A stretch of DNA of 64,000 bases from Ciborinia camelliae (lineage: Eukaryota; Ascomycota; Leotiomycetes; Helotiales; Sclerotiniaceae): positions 560,779 to 624,778 of the forward strand of contig JANPYM010000010.1 of the NCBI GenBank assembly GCA_025890175.1. Reading direction: 5' to 3'. The position numbers and the translations under genes were made by a program. The notes under the pieces were generated by a model. That model made no database searches, was not told the DNA's origin, and worked only from the letters and a program-made list of their open reading frames with translations. Positions 24,307 through 36,722 of the stretch are shown piece by piece; positions within the stretch are counted from its first letter, which is position 1; the number at the start of each line of letters is the position of its first letter.

Positions 24307-25532
24307 TGAATTCCGAGGACATGGTAGATTTGGGAGACTGGTGACATACGTACGAGCGGTTGGATCTCCTGTGTTGTAAGTGGACATGAAAGGGATTCAT
24401 ATAGTCCTTTTCAGGACTTCATGGGTGTGCGGAATACGACCCAGGGGAAGGTTTTGATGGTATTTGCGAGGAGATTGTGATTTGGACCAATAATGTCTGT
24501 CAGAAAATCACCTGACCGGGTAGTCAGTGCAATGGCATGACTGTATCATGGGAGGATATGCTCTACTTCAAACAACTCAATCGAGTGCTGGCTCAAGTAA
24601 ATTGCCAAATGCTAAAATTATATGCACCTAAAACCCAACTCTGATTCTAATCATGCTGCAAAGAGCTGAGTGCTTGGTAATCGACTCAACCATCGCCGAT
24701 TGCTTCCAGAGATATTCGGCCTGATAGAAAAAGCTTTGTAACAATATGGCATTAGATCTTGATCAATTTCCACGGAGAGGAATTTCAGTTCGTACAAATA
24801 TGAACTCGGGGTATCACCAATGGCATTTGATGCCGGCGGAAGTAAAGAGTACCTAATAATAACCCCTTTTGATAGATATATCAGTCCGCGCTCTCTTCAA
24901 CCGCAGAAGAGCATCAATGATAATCCATACATACATACATACATACCCTACATTATTGATCACCCATACCACCGCGCCTGTGACATGTGTTCATCCTGTG
25001 ATGAACCAACAGTATATGTTTTATTGTGTTATATAGCATTTTTCAATTGAACATTTTTGAATCTAATGTTTTTGTATAGATCTTATGCATCTTTTTTAGT
25101 CAATCAGACCTAGTGATGTGAGGGCTTACTTATGAATTAATTCGGTGTTTTATAATATGTATGTTAGAGAAGAGATGATTACAGAAATTCAATTATCTAG
25201 ATAGGTATTTATGACAGGATTAAAAAAGAGGCAACTTACTTACCTACCTTACTAAGATTACCCCACATTCCAAAAGGTCGCCCCGCTGTTAACCTGGAAG
25301 CACTAAAGATGGAAGGTGCGACTAGAGCTCTAGGTGGGCCTATATAACATCAAGATCGTACATAATAAACAATTAACCTCTCTACACCCTACATCAAGAA
25401 TCACCCCCTCACCGCTGCATAACAAATCTCTGATGATATACAAAAAAGAGTAAATACACGCTTATTATTCTAAAATTTATATGAAATTGTTATATGTATC
25501 AGTACATTGGTGGAATGTGACTGAAAGATTCT
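24307..25532. other. Intergenic region between convergent BTB and chitinase genes
   Basis: Holds 3' untranslated sequence of two convergent genes. ATACATACATACATACA occurs near 24926 and ACTTACTTACCTACCTTACT near 25235. No gene is seen. Confidence 0.55.
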
Positions 25533-28500
25533 CTAAGAAGATTCATCGGCATCCACATATACATATACATATACAACAGCCTCGTTCTTGTATTGTGCCG
25601 CCGCTGCAGCCGCTGCCAAGGAAGATGCTGCTGCTGACGCAGAAGGTGCGACTGATGTTGTCCCTGCAGCTGTCGAAGTAGCATTACTTATACCCGACCA
25701 ATCCATTGGTACATATGGTATATAAGTAGTTGCATTGGCATATGCAGCTTTAAATTCTGCTATTTCCTCAGCAGAATAATTTGGAGGGCCGGCCGGATCC
25801 GTCGAATTCGTTACTGCCGATAAGTCTCGAAGATCAAGACTGTGCCCTTTACACGATATTGATGGTCCGCCTGCTGATACGATGGCCCGCTCAGCACAGC
25901 CGGATTTGATGAAGAAGTCTATGTTCCAAGATGCGTGCGCGACCTCGCTAGATGTCGCGTTGGTGTATCTCCATCCTGTCACATCTCCACAACCGTCTTC
26001 CTGCTTCTTCAGTGCTGCGCCCCCGTCTGTGGACCAATATTCAATATCGGTGAGCTTGAATGTCCAACCCCAACCCTCGTCATAATAATCGCATACAGCT
26101 GTAGGTGTCACTATCACCACGCTGGTTGTGGTTGAGGGTGGTATACTAACACTAGAAGCAGTGACGGTGATGGTAATAGTGGAAAGTGAGGTGGTTGAAC
26201 TGCTCGTAGAACTAGAGGTCAACCCAGAGTAGCGCACCTTGTCCAATACCGATCGCGCACTTCGGATGGAACTTGCAAGCGACGAGAGGTCTGCGGAAGT
26301 TTCTGTAGGCCAAGGTGGCTCCCATCCAGCCACGGTTACAGTTGCGGTAGGAGCTGGTTCCGATGTGGTCACCGTAGTTGTAGTTGCGCTGTCTTCGGTC
26401 GAACATTCCACAAATGTTTCGCAATGAGTTTTGGTTGTTGTCGAGTAAGTCGTCATTGGTGAAGTGCTGAAACTACTAACGATGTAGGTACATGCCGATA
26501 CCGTTGAAGGCTCGTCACAATCTTCGCTTTCTGGCTCGGTGCCACTGGAACCATTGGAACCTGCATCAGTGCCGCATTTTCCACTTGTGCAACTAAGACC
26601 TCCACAGGTTTCTAGAGGGCAATCTGGCGCGCAGCCAAGTACTCCACACCCACCACCACACCCGAAAATGACGCATCCGCCATCGCAGGCAAAAAGACCG
26701 CAATCGGGCTTGCAACCAAAGATGTGACAGTGACGATGACTAGAACTTGACGAGCTTGTGTGCTTTGGTTTGCCCTTTGAGACTGTTACGACTGGGATGG
26801 GCTTGGATGTTTTGGCGGCCGCAGTTGTGCCGGCTGCATTTGTGCTGGCTGCATTTGTGCTGGCTGCATTTGTGCTGGACCCACCCTCGGTAGCGGTGGA
26901 AGTGGAAATAATTGAATCGGTGTAAGACGGATACGCCAATGTTGGAGGTAATGAGATGGAATATGTTGCCTGGGGTTGGATGGTAACAGGAAAGGAAGTT
27001 GTGTAAAAGGTAATGGATGCAGAAAGACCGATCACTGTTGTCGCCGAACTAGTTGAAGAAGATTTTGACGAAGACGTTGACGAGGACGTTGACGAGGCCA
27101 GTGTAGAAGAACTTGAAGAAGCCCCATCTTCATCTTCATCTCCAGTGGTTGCGGTTTGGGTGGGGATAGCAGTCGGTGGGATGGTTGCCTCGTTTGGACC
27201 AAGCGTCCAGATGAATGATGAAGGGGTGATACTTTGTACTGGAGAGATAACGTATGTTGAAGTTTCAGTTGCTGAGACAGTGATTGGCTGCATGCTGATA
27301 TCCGTAATTTGGAATGATGGAACGGTGATCGTGGTGGTGATTGTTACGGTAGCGGTCCCCGATAAGGAAAGCAGGGTTGTTGTCAAAAGTGGCCAGGTAA
27401 CAGTTGAGGTGAAGCCCAGTGGGTATGGGGGTAAAACAAGAATGCAAGGTGGCTCGCAAGCGAGAGACGGGTTATCGTCGGTCCATAAGTCAGGGCTAAT
27501 GTTTATGACAGTACTGCTTGTGCCATTACTGGTATCACCAGTATAACTCTGAAGATCGATTGCCCAGTCTGCCACTCCGCCGAGATTGTACGCCTCGTAA
27601 AGAATCTTTCGTGCGGCTTTGTTTTCGTCATCCATATAACCAATCCATTGAGTATCTTCATACACGACGATGTTTGAATAGCTGATGTTATCAAGATAGG
27701 TAAGTGGAGTAGTTGTGATGGCGATTGACTCTCCACTTGCTGACAGAACACTTCCATTAGTGTAGATTATACCGTTGATCTCGGCATTGCCAATATAGCC
27801 CGGCGTCTCCGTGCATGTTCCAGCATATGCTCCGGAGTCAGGTCCTGTGATTGCGCAATTTTCAGTGTAGCAACCAGCTTCAGCCATCTGGAATGAACGA
27901 CCATAACTTGATACTCCAATTATGACCTTGCTCGAAGCAACTCCGGCTTTGGTGATCATAGACAAAGCGCTTATAGTTTCGGTGAGATTCACGTGAGAAC
28001 GAAGGCAGCCTTCGTAAGGGCAGCCGGGATCAGAATAATTGTGTCCATAATCCCATTGACCATGAAGATCATAGGTCATGAAAACAACATAGTCAATCAT
28101 GTCGGACATGGCTTCTATTAGGAAACCTTGTAGATACCAGAATGAGGATGGCGCGCAGACCGATATTTCCATCCCGGAGGATACTTTGACAGAAAGCTCG
28201 TCAAGAAATATGGCGTAATACGCGCCATCGTCCGTGGTTCCAGCGGGAATGCCGGGAATATCTGGTTCGCCAGGATCTATTTTACCAGTTAACACATTAC
28301 ACCAATCACTTTTGCTGCCCTCAACTTACATTCCCAGTCTATGTTGACTCCATCTAAATCATATTCTGTCAAGAAAGCAGCAATATTTTCCGCAAAAGTT
28401 ACCATATTTGTCGGAGTTACAGCCTCTCGAAAGAGATCATAAGTTGAAGGATCTGTCGAAAATGACCATCCACCAATAGAAATGATCTTCTTAAACCCTG

Positions 28501-30428
28501 TCAGGGAAATAAAATCGTCAAAAGAGCTTTGTATGCTACTGATGTCTATGTCAAAGTCGTCGGTAATAACTGCAAAAGACATGACTATGTGGGTATAAGA
28601 TGACAGGTCTAGAGACGAGAGGGGCGAATTCAAACACGGGCGGTCTGTGTTGAAACCTTCGAAAAACCCAACATTTATATAATTGTCAGGGGCATCACCA
28701 ACAATGATGCTAGTTCCACAATTCGATATGCAGCCATTCGTTCCTTTAGCAGCTGTCCCTGGTGCACCAGTTGGAGACTCAGTGATGGTACAGAATTCAT
28801 CAGTTATTCCACACTGACCCCAGATATCGCAGCAGGCATTCATGGGACATCCATTAAGAAGACTAAGGTTTGTTCCAGACGGGACCGTAATTGTGCCTGG
28901 CACTTGAGGACCACACACTGCATTGGCCAAGACAGCGGGCATTGGTGCGCTGCCTGAACTGAGACACATGTTTTGCCCAGCCTGGAGATCATCACAACCC
29001 ATCCAGCCCCATGTATTGTTATTGTAACTTTCGATTATATCTTCGGTGAGACTGTATGATGCTGCAAGTGCGCTGCAACTGTCACCGGAAACTACGAGAT
29101 AGGTATAACATGTACCATTCGTATAAGCCGATGGAGAGTAGTCAGGAAGAGTTCCTTCCGAACAGCAAACATGTCCTCCTGCAACAAGACTTGAACATCT
29201 ACGTAAATCAAAGTTAGCTTTGTTTGACTCTGGAAACTTTAGAAAGAGTATGTATGGAATACGGATTTCTTACAAGGTAGAGCTAGGGTTATAATCTGTG
29301 AATTCGGCTGCTGTGATACCACATTCGGTAGCCAGTGTTGCGCCTGAAATTGGAAACACAGATTAGCAGAGACCCTCAAAGTTATCAAGAACTCCAATTA
29401 TACTTACATGTATCATCAGCTACGATCTCAACAGTCGTACATTCTGCGGTCGAACTTGCGCTAGCTCGTGGGGCCAGATAACGCGCAACGAAAGTTGAAT
29501 TTGCGGCGTTGGTCGAAGTCGCCTTGGCAGAGAGAAAAGTGGCGTTAGAATATGAAGTTGGGAGCGACAGGGTAATATTCTGCCATGTCTCTGAACTATC
29601 ATAAGAAGTGACACAATTGCCCGAAGCCCATGTCCCGACCGCATTTTGAACAAATGCCAAATCTGCGTCTGCATTTGCAATGATTCCCAAACTGTATCGA
29701 GAGCTGCGATTGGTTCCAGAGCACAGTTGCACCAATACGCTTTCGGAAATACCGGCACTCTGGACCTCGGTGATGAAGTCTGCAAGTACACTTGTTGAGA
29801 TGTTTTGGACTCCAGATCCTGCATATATTCCAACAACAGCAGAGCCAGAATAAGCGAATGTAATGGTTTCACCGCAGTCAGACTCCTTGTGAGTCAAATA
29901 GCGCTGGAGCTGTTGAGATGCGGTGGTGAAATCGTCTAGAGAGCCCGTAGTAGCGGATTTATTAAATGCAATCTGAATTGACTCTTGGACTTGGGTTGAA
30001 TTTCCCCTTAAGGGGCATGATGCGGTGGCCGTGGTAGTATCGGCCGCATACTCGGCAACACAAGACTGTATGCTTGCATGTGTAAGAGGATTATCGAGAG
30101 AGTTGTAGAGAGCAAAATTGAGAATCATGGGTTGGTCGCATGACTCAAGACGATTCACATCATGGTAAACGGTCCAGTTGTTGGGATTGAAACCAGCATT
30201 GTCACAAGTGTTTGGACAACGATTTCTCTGTGCATTTATCTGTGAGCGAGACAGCGTTCTGTTTGAAGCCGTTATTCTGGTTGTGCCTGCCAACTGTGTG
30301 GGAACTGGATTTGCTTCCAGCCATGAACTTAAACTGTCGGGTATATTGGCAATTGCTGTGCTACCACCGGCCAGGAGTAGCACAGTAGCCGCAATTTGGG
30401 CAACGGCAAACGATGAAGTGTGCCACAT
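25533..30428 (-). CDS. Secreted LysM-CBM18-GH18 chitinase (subgroup C type)
   Basis: Four exons on the minus strand, 30428-29408, 29343-29274, 29198-28330, 28276-25533, all in phase, giving 1567 residues. A signal peptide opens the protein. Two LysM modules lie at about 334-380 and 392-440, a CBM18 chitin-binding module (LLNGCPMNACCDIWGQCG) at about 459-500, and a GH18 barrel at about 530-895. The catalytic motif DGVNIDWEYPG is complete (Glu about 653) and is assembled across the last intron. After the barrel come a Ser/Thr-rich linker, a Cys/Gly-rich tract (about 1160-1220) and a C-terminal module with EDGCGDVTGW and FFIKSGC. The architecture is that of fungal subgroup C chitinases, which resemble the chitinase subunit of yeast killer toxins. 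It should cleave chitin outside the cell. A 15-bp repeat near 26825-26880 encodes STNAA units. Confidence 0.93.
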
Positions 30429-31920
30429 CTCGACCTAGATGAACAAGAGATGGAGACGACGACGATATTGATGGTTGTGTCAAAGCTGGAAACGAAGAAA
30501 AGGTTGAAGATATAAGAGCCGGGCGCACTCTCCCTGTGCTGAAAATGCGCAGGTTCAAATTTAGACAACACCCCATTCTTCAGTCTCCTTCTCCATTCTG
30601 AATTGGATGCTTAGAAACATAGTACATACGGAATAAGGGAGGGCATCCGAATTTGCAAGATAAACTGTTGATTCGATCCTTTTACGAGAGAGACAAATCT
30701 AGACTGTTGGAATGGCTCGTTCAAGCCAAGCTTTTCCTTAGCGATGTAAACGCTACTTGGCACGCGCGTCGCTGAGTATCGATATGTTTCCACAATAAAT
30801 AGAGATTACTACTCCTCAGGGCTCGTTTGGATGTCAAAAATGGCGGAATCCGCCAAATGATCCGCTGTTTCATGCAATAGCGGATTCCGCTATGGCATGA
30901 ATCCATATTGAAAAAGCGCGGATTCTGAATCCGCACTTTCTCATTTGGAATTTTGTATTTACAATCCGCGCTTTTTCAGTACTAATCCGCATTTTGGAAG
31001 TTGAAGTGGATCCAGAAGTGGATCCGGAAGTGGAATAGAAGTGGAATTAAAGTGGAATTAAAGTGGAATTAAAATGAAGCATAAGATTTTCAAGCTTTAA
31101 TGTATCGATTTCGTCATTTAAGTCCCGTCCCGTTTATATTTTGGTCAGTGATCAAACGGATATGCAGGTACGACATGCGTCTACCTGTATATGCCTCAAA
31201 TTGTGGAGAGAGACCGGAGATGAAGACTAACGGGACAAACAAGCCTTTTCATACTAACATCTTAGCCTGAATGGGATTTGCCCCTCCTGATCAGTGGATA
31301 CTTCCAACCATAAGCAATCTAGCCGCGCTAGCTAAGTGGGCGGTTGGAAAGTAGCCACAGGAGCTAATTGTTGACCTCCAGCTTGCTTAAACATAGGACA
31401 GGGGCTGTTTCTTTGAGGACGAGAAACGCTGAAGATCTCAAAATTTGTTGAAGGTGTAGAGAAAATCCACCACTTACAGACTAGGGCTTACAGTACCGAC
31501 GAAGAATCCGAAATTAATTATGAATGGGACTGAGACTTTGATGCCTCCACATAGCGTAACGAGCATCTGCTCAGCCTACCCTCTCTGCATCGTGTCATCG
31601 TTAGTAGTAACTTTACCTAATCCTCACCTCATCCTTGACCATACCACTCTTTATTGGTTTTTGCAAAATTTACCTTACAAGTTGCCTGGGAATGGATGTT
31701 GATCCGGCATAGCAAATCTCTGTAAAAATAACAGGTATGCCCCACAGGGGCGTATGGAGAACGCTTTACTAGACACACGTCCTCCCCATGTTTGAAGCTC
31801 ATGTCTTGTCATAACTAGGTAGATATGCCTTCCCCGATCTTGAAATCAATACTTCACTGTTACAGAGTATCCTAGATTCTGTCTCCTTCCAATTATCCGG
31901 TTACAATTCTCAATTCCAAA
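30429..31920. promoter_or_regulatory. Shared divergent upstream region of chitinase and metallopeptidase
   Basis: The chitinase starts leftward at 30428 and the metallopeptidase rightward at 31921, so this 1.5 kb must hold both promoters. It contains a palindrome-rich block at 30819-31077, described separately. No other gene is convincing. Confidence 0.55.
30819..31077. mobile_element. Palindrome-rich block with hAT-like left end
   Basis: The block starts CAGGGCTCGTTTGGATGTC, similar to ends of hAT-type elements. It contains three short palindromes built on GCGGATTC: TGGCGGAATCCGCCA (30841-30855), ATAGCGGATTCCGCTAT (30877-30893, with flanking TCATGC/GCATGA extending the stem) and GCGGATTCTGAATCCGC (about 30918-30934). 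A perfect 16-bp inverted repeat, TGAAAAAGCGCGGATT and its complement, spans 30910 to about 30979. It ends with three AGTGGAATTAA units near 31039-31073. I do not see a clean right end matching the left, so calling it a miniature hAT element is an inference. Confidence 0.5.
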
Positions 31921-33461
31921 ATGTTTTCATCCAAGTCAGGACCCTCAATGGCCTGGTTTTGGGTGCTTTTGCACTTGGCTTCGTTAATAACTTTTTCAGC
32001 CGCCAAACCTACAAGAGCATTGCGTAACGGGACTTCACTTCTTCCCAGACTTATTAATGAATACCGAGTCCGTGAATGTATAAAAGATCAAGAAAAAGCT
32101 ATTGAAATTGCAATAGACGAGGTTGGAGACGTGGTAAGTATCATCAGTTTGTTTTAGACACTATTTTGTGGCTCTGGACAAGACTAAATTAAGATAAATA
32201 GGTATACTCAGTGATCACCAGAATCACTAATCTGCAAGATAAATTGCAAGTTGGCGAAGAAGTAACCTTTAGTGAATGGTCAAAGGAGGTATGGTCGACC
32301 TACGATACATTCCAGACGCTTTTTGGTTACCAGCTCTATGTTAAAAGTGATGACGGTGGAGGTAGTGTGGATGAAGCTAGTCTTGAAGTACTTGGTAAAG
32401 TCAAACGTATGTCGAACCTCAATACTCTATAGGGAACGAAAATAATCGAATTTCAATTAAGCTGACTTTGTATATCCTAGTTGCTTTCCAAGAGTTGAGC
32501 CTCAGTTTATTTGATATTGAGGGAAAATCCCTCGATGTGTGGTGCGGCAGTGACTGGGAGCTCGAGACGGATGATGAAGGAAATTTTTACACGGATGCAG
32601 CCGGAAATGAAGGTATGTGCATATTGTGGCCTCCAAGCATCGTATTTTAAAATGGCTGTCTATATTAGACATAACAAAAATAAGTCTATAGATTGCTAAT
32701 ATCAGCCTTGAGATTAGATACCTCTTATTTATGGGACAATTCTGGAAACGGCTTCGGATGGATTATACCAGACCCAGTTGACGGTCCTATCGTGTGCACT
32801 AACTCATATATGACTACGCCGGCGGGCTTCACTATCAATTCGAATGGCGTTTCCATCATCACTTTATGTGACGCTGAAATCCTTCGAATTATCACCGAAG
32901 ATCAAACTCTCGGTAAGTACAGGGAAACTGTATTCGCTGAGGATGCCATATTCCTAAACAATATTGTCGGCAATGCTCTTTCTTTCGTACTCATACACGA
33001 ATTTTCCCACGCCCAGGCTCTCATGGGTGAATACTTTACTAGTAAGAAACACTCTGGATATAGCCATTGTTTGGAAACATTCAGCTAATTCCAACTCTTC
33101 TTCCTCATTTAGTTGATGTTGAACTCGCAAATGGTCAACCAGCATATGGATGGGCAGGAGCTGTTGCGCTTGGAAGCGACTCGGAGCTCAAGTCATTAAC
33201 AGTCGCCAATGCAGGTACGTGAGCTCTCTACAACACCTTGTGATACTATTATTTACTGATTAAACTGTATTGCAGATACCCTTGCACTTTTCGCAGCAGG
33301 TATAACTCACTGTCTCATAATATCATTGCTTTCTCATCTTGAACTTGGCTAACGATTTGATAGCAATGTATCTTTCTCAAAATACATGGTGGGATGGACA
33401 ATCTAAGGATCTAAGTTACAGTAGTGAATGGGTAGAGGCTATTTCCTTCCTCGATTTTTGA
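31921..33461 (+). CDS. Secreted HEFSH zinc metallopeptidase-like protein
   Basis: Seven exons: 31921-32133, 32202-32406, 32481-32612, 32706-33041, 33113-33214, 33276-33299, 33364-33461. All six introns are GT-AG, 60-95 bp, and in phase, giving 369 residues. The N-terminus is a signal peptide (hydrophobic to about residue 28, ending FSAAKP). The zinc motif HEFSH is at about 281-285, preceded by a hydrophobic helix. Downstream, QPAYGWAGAVAL and NADTLALFAAAMYL resemble the C-terminal part of M35-like fungal metallopeptidases, but the usual GTxDxxYG signature is absent, so the third zinc ligand is uncertain. Probably an extracellular protease. It lies between a chitinase and a LysM protein, which suggests a shared role in wall or host-surface biology. 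Confidence 0.82.
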
Positions 33462-33773
33462 ATATTGACGCTTTAAGTCTGGGTAATTAGTGAAGAGGGT
33501 TCTTTAAAGTCAGATCATGACCCTAAGAACCCGAATTCTAACTGGGGATATATTCTTGACAATTCCAACATTAATGTTCCACCAACTTTATGATACTCTC
33601 TAGCATAGTTGGAATTTGCATCATCTTTATCTCTTTTCTTGTTCTCAACTTCATGTACTTTAATGTCGACTTAGTCCTAATTTTGCATTGTTATCAGGAA
33701 GTTTTGAACATGAGAATGAAAATTAGTTAGCACAAGCTCTTTGGAATCAAAATTTTCATGATCTTATCAAATA

Positions 33774-33820
33774 TGTTGTTATAAAATAGTTCTACATACA
33801 CTAGCTCGATACAGCAATAC
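33774..33820 (+). repeat. Dispersed repeat, copy D
   Basis: TGTTGTTATAAAATAGTTC followed by TACATACACTAGCTCGATAC matches copies A and B; the part after the core (CAGCAATACGATCGTTGAACA) differs and is closer to copies E and F. Confidence 0.8.
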
Positions 33821-34173
33821 GATCGTTGAACATAAAATACAGAAGTATAGAACCGGATATACATTCTTATTCACAGATGAATTAAACATCGAGAGCCATT
33901 ATAGAAATGCGAGTTATGGCTTAAGTGCGAGAGAAATAAGATTTTGAGTTACCCTATCAGGTGGAAGTTGTGTTGCAGTAATACTCTAGCTATATTTAAG
34001 AATTAAAACTTCTATAAGACGATAGCCTGTTCAACACCCAAGCATATAAATGATGGCCAATCACCATCAGCTTGATAGGTTGGGAAAAAATGGAAATATA
34101 AATACGGTTGAGACATCTAATGTGGTAGTAAGAATTTCCGGAATCTCTTTCAATTCTAAACCGAAAGTACATT

Positions 34174-34240
34174 ATGTTGTTATAAAATAGTTCTATGTAC
34201 ACTAGCTCGATAGTCACTACAACAATACACTATGTTCAAC
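34174..34240 (+). repeat. Dispersed repeat, copy E
   Basis: GTTGTTATAAAATAGTTC then TATGTACACTAGCTCGATAG, continuing with CAACAATACACTATGTTCAA. Same orientation as copy D; most similar along its length to copy F at 54911. Confidence 0.8.
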
Positions 34241-34270
34241 ACATTATAAACCATTATAACCCTAGATGTC

Positions 34271-35408
34271 TCACAAGACTCCAATGCAGACATAGTCTGC
34301 TATATCTAAGTATGCACATGATGATCCTACGGCTGGATTCCAGAGATAGAAGTCATCCAACGTGATTCCAGCATCTGTAGCTATATCATAACATGAATCT
34401 CCACTAACAACCAAGTGGAAGCTGTCACATGTTGACGTCATTCCTGTCTGAATTGGCGCAGGAGTCGAGACACCATCGCTAGAAGATGTTGATGTTGATG
34501 TTGATGTTGAGGTTGTCGTTGTAGTTGTAGTTGGAGCTGGGGTAACTGTAACACCAATAATATCAATGCAGACGTAGTCACCCAAGTCTAAATATTCGCA
34601 TGATGTCCCAACAGCTGGGTTCCATGCATAGAATTGATCAAGGGTGATTCCGGCATTTGTGGCAATCACACTACAGCTGTCTCCGCTCGCAACTAGATAG
34701 AAGCTATCACAGGTGGATGCTATACCCGTCTGGTAAGGGGTGGGAGTTGTGATGTCATTGGATGTTGCAGTTGGAGCTGGAGTAACCGCCACACCAGTAA
34801 TATCAATGCATACGTAATCACCCAAGTCCAAATATTCGCATGATGTCCCAACAGCTGGGTTCCATGCATAGAATTGATCAAGGGTGATTCCAGCATCTGT
34901 GGCAATCACACTACAGCTGTCTCCGCTAGCCACTAAATAGAAACTATCGCAAGTAGACGATATACCGGTTTGATACGGTGTTGGGGTTGTGATTGTATTG
35001 CCAGTGGTTGTAGTAACGAATGTTGTGAGCATTGCAGAGGAATAGGTGGCTGAGTCCGTTGGAGGGGCGTAACTCATTGTACTCAGTGTAGAAAAGTCCA
35101 CCTGCACACAATAATAGAATTCATCAAGAAGAGTGCAATTATCGCCAAAGAAGGTGGTCGAGGGATTCTGCTGATGTTAGAATTGTTATGAAATGGAACG
35201 CAGTGAATGGACTTACCCATTCCTCAAATAGTGCTTCAGTCACACCATAAAATTCTTCTATAATGGCGCATGTTATGCCGTACGATTGTTCAACCCATAG
35301 GCTACAATCAGTAGTGGAACCGGGGGCCGCTGGACCATCAGGTGTTACCAAGTAGGCTCCTACGCGTTGGAGGCAAAAAACGGATTGAGCCAAGTAGGAG
35401 AATTTCAT
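34271..35408 (-). CDS. Secreted protein with four LysM domains
   Basis: Two minus-strand exons, 35408-35217 and 35167-34271, split by a 49-bp intron (GTAAGT donor, GCAG acceptor, phase 0), giving 362 residues. A signal peptide (about residues 1-19) is followed by four LysM domains at about 34-86, 135-183, 215-263 and 314-362. The first is divergent and spans the intron. The other three share [17 protein letters not shown] and FYAWNPAVG motifs, each with four cysteines. Linkers are Thr/Ser/Pro-rich. Domains two and three are near-identical at DNA level (80-residue period), so this is a recent duplication. LysM proteins bind chitin oligomers and can shield hyphae or damp plant chitin sensing; which applies here is not visible. 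It sits beside a LysM chitinase. Confidence 0.93.
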
Positions 35409-36722
35409 AATTTATGTAATTGACCAAGAGGGTCATGAAACGTCTGAAAAATTGTGGATGGTAAGAAATTGCAAGCTACGTTCGGAAATCAGAGATGATG
35501 GCAAAACGCATTATATACCAAAACCTCTGGTTAATTGGAAATCAATCAATAGAAATAAGGATAACACGCTTTAGACTCACGCTAGCATACTTTTAGGTGA
35601 AAAGATTGATAGTAAGACTATGGCTGTGATACTGGCCTACATCAGTCAACTAATACGCGTACCCAATACATGCCACTTTCGGGGAACACATCCCACTTGT
35701 CACTCAATTATGAATATGGTCAACAATGATGTACTGGAGAGGTGAAAGATCATTGTAGTAGTGGATCTAAGAATTGTAAGTCTTCCCGAAATAGTAGTCA
35801 TGTCCGATCAAGAATGAGGTGCGTCCGTAACATGCATTCGCTTAAAGCGGGAAGAGCCGCGGAATGACCCCCTGAACGCAGAGCGTTCTACTAGTACGGA
35901 GTAAGACTCGGGCACTGGCCAGATAAGGTATCGGGCGTGTAATAGATCATCATAAGGAACGTGTTAGGGTACCAGAATTTCATACTTCTGTCAGCACGAG
36001 TATGTTGGTGATTGAGCTAGGAGATTGTGCACGGCTCACTATTAGATTCAATATCACAGGGTCGTATATCCGCACTTGATATCATAAGCTTAATCCTGCT
36101 TAATAATCCCTCCCAGTTGGTTTCACAACGACTGATAACGTATAAACCCAACAAAGTGAGCCCGATCTAAATCTAAAGAGATCTAGCTGTCTCAATAAAA
36201 CCTTTCCCATTCTAGTAGACAATGGATATGTTTTTCTTTGGGGGTATTATTTCACCCCATTAAACTCTTCTCTAAACTCCACTTCTTACCCGGCACTTAT
36301 TTTTTTGGGCTTAGATTGGGCTTGCTTTATTGATTTTAAGCCTCTTGAAGAATTGATCCCATTATTAAAGGTGAAGAATGGTGCGCTACTTGCTACTCGT
36401 ATAGGATGTTCCAGTCGTTCCAAACCCCTGATATCCGAACTAAGAGGCACAGCTACTTAAGGTCCTAAGGAATTGTTATGGATCGGATTTGAGGTATTTC
36501 CACGAGAATAGATTGCTCCCGAAGAAAGAATTTTCAAGCAGTTGATATGTGAGAAATGGGGAGGGCTACTCCGAGATCGAGCCATGTTGCTCCTTGCTTC
36601 TTTAATGTTGTCTGTCTCATTGAGATATTGGTGCTGCAACTTGTAGTATTCTATTACCTAGATTGAGAAATGTGTAAAAGAAGAAAGCAAATTTTGAAGA
36701 TAAACTACAGCACCAAGAACAT
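35409..36722. other. Intergenic region left of the VIT/VWA gene
   Basis: Upstream region of the LysM gene and 3' flank of the VIT/VWA gene. I see no gene or RNA. Stops are frequent in all frames. Confidence 0.55.

Larger units (their letters stand above)
33462..34270. other. Intergenic region between metallopeptidase and LysM genes
   Basis: Convergent 3' flanks. Apart from repeat copies D and E, which lie in the same orientation 400 bp apart, no gene or RNA is visible. Confidence 0.6.

Noticed and set aside
26100..26220. Possible Hce2 effector domain at the chitinase C-terminus
   Set aside because: The visible pattern (EDGCGDVTGW, FFIKSGC) does not fit the Hce2 cysteine layout as I know it, so I left the module unnamed.
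27013..27546. 177-codon plus-strand frame opposite the chitinase
   Set aside because: It is the antisense shadow of the Ser/Thr-rich chitinase linker, and the chitinase frame is strongly supported by domains and in-phase introns.
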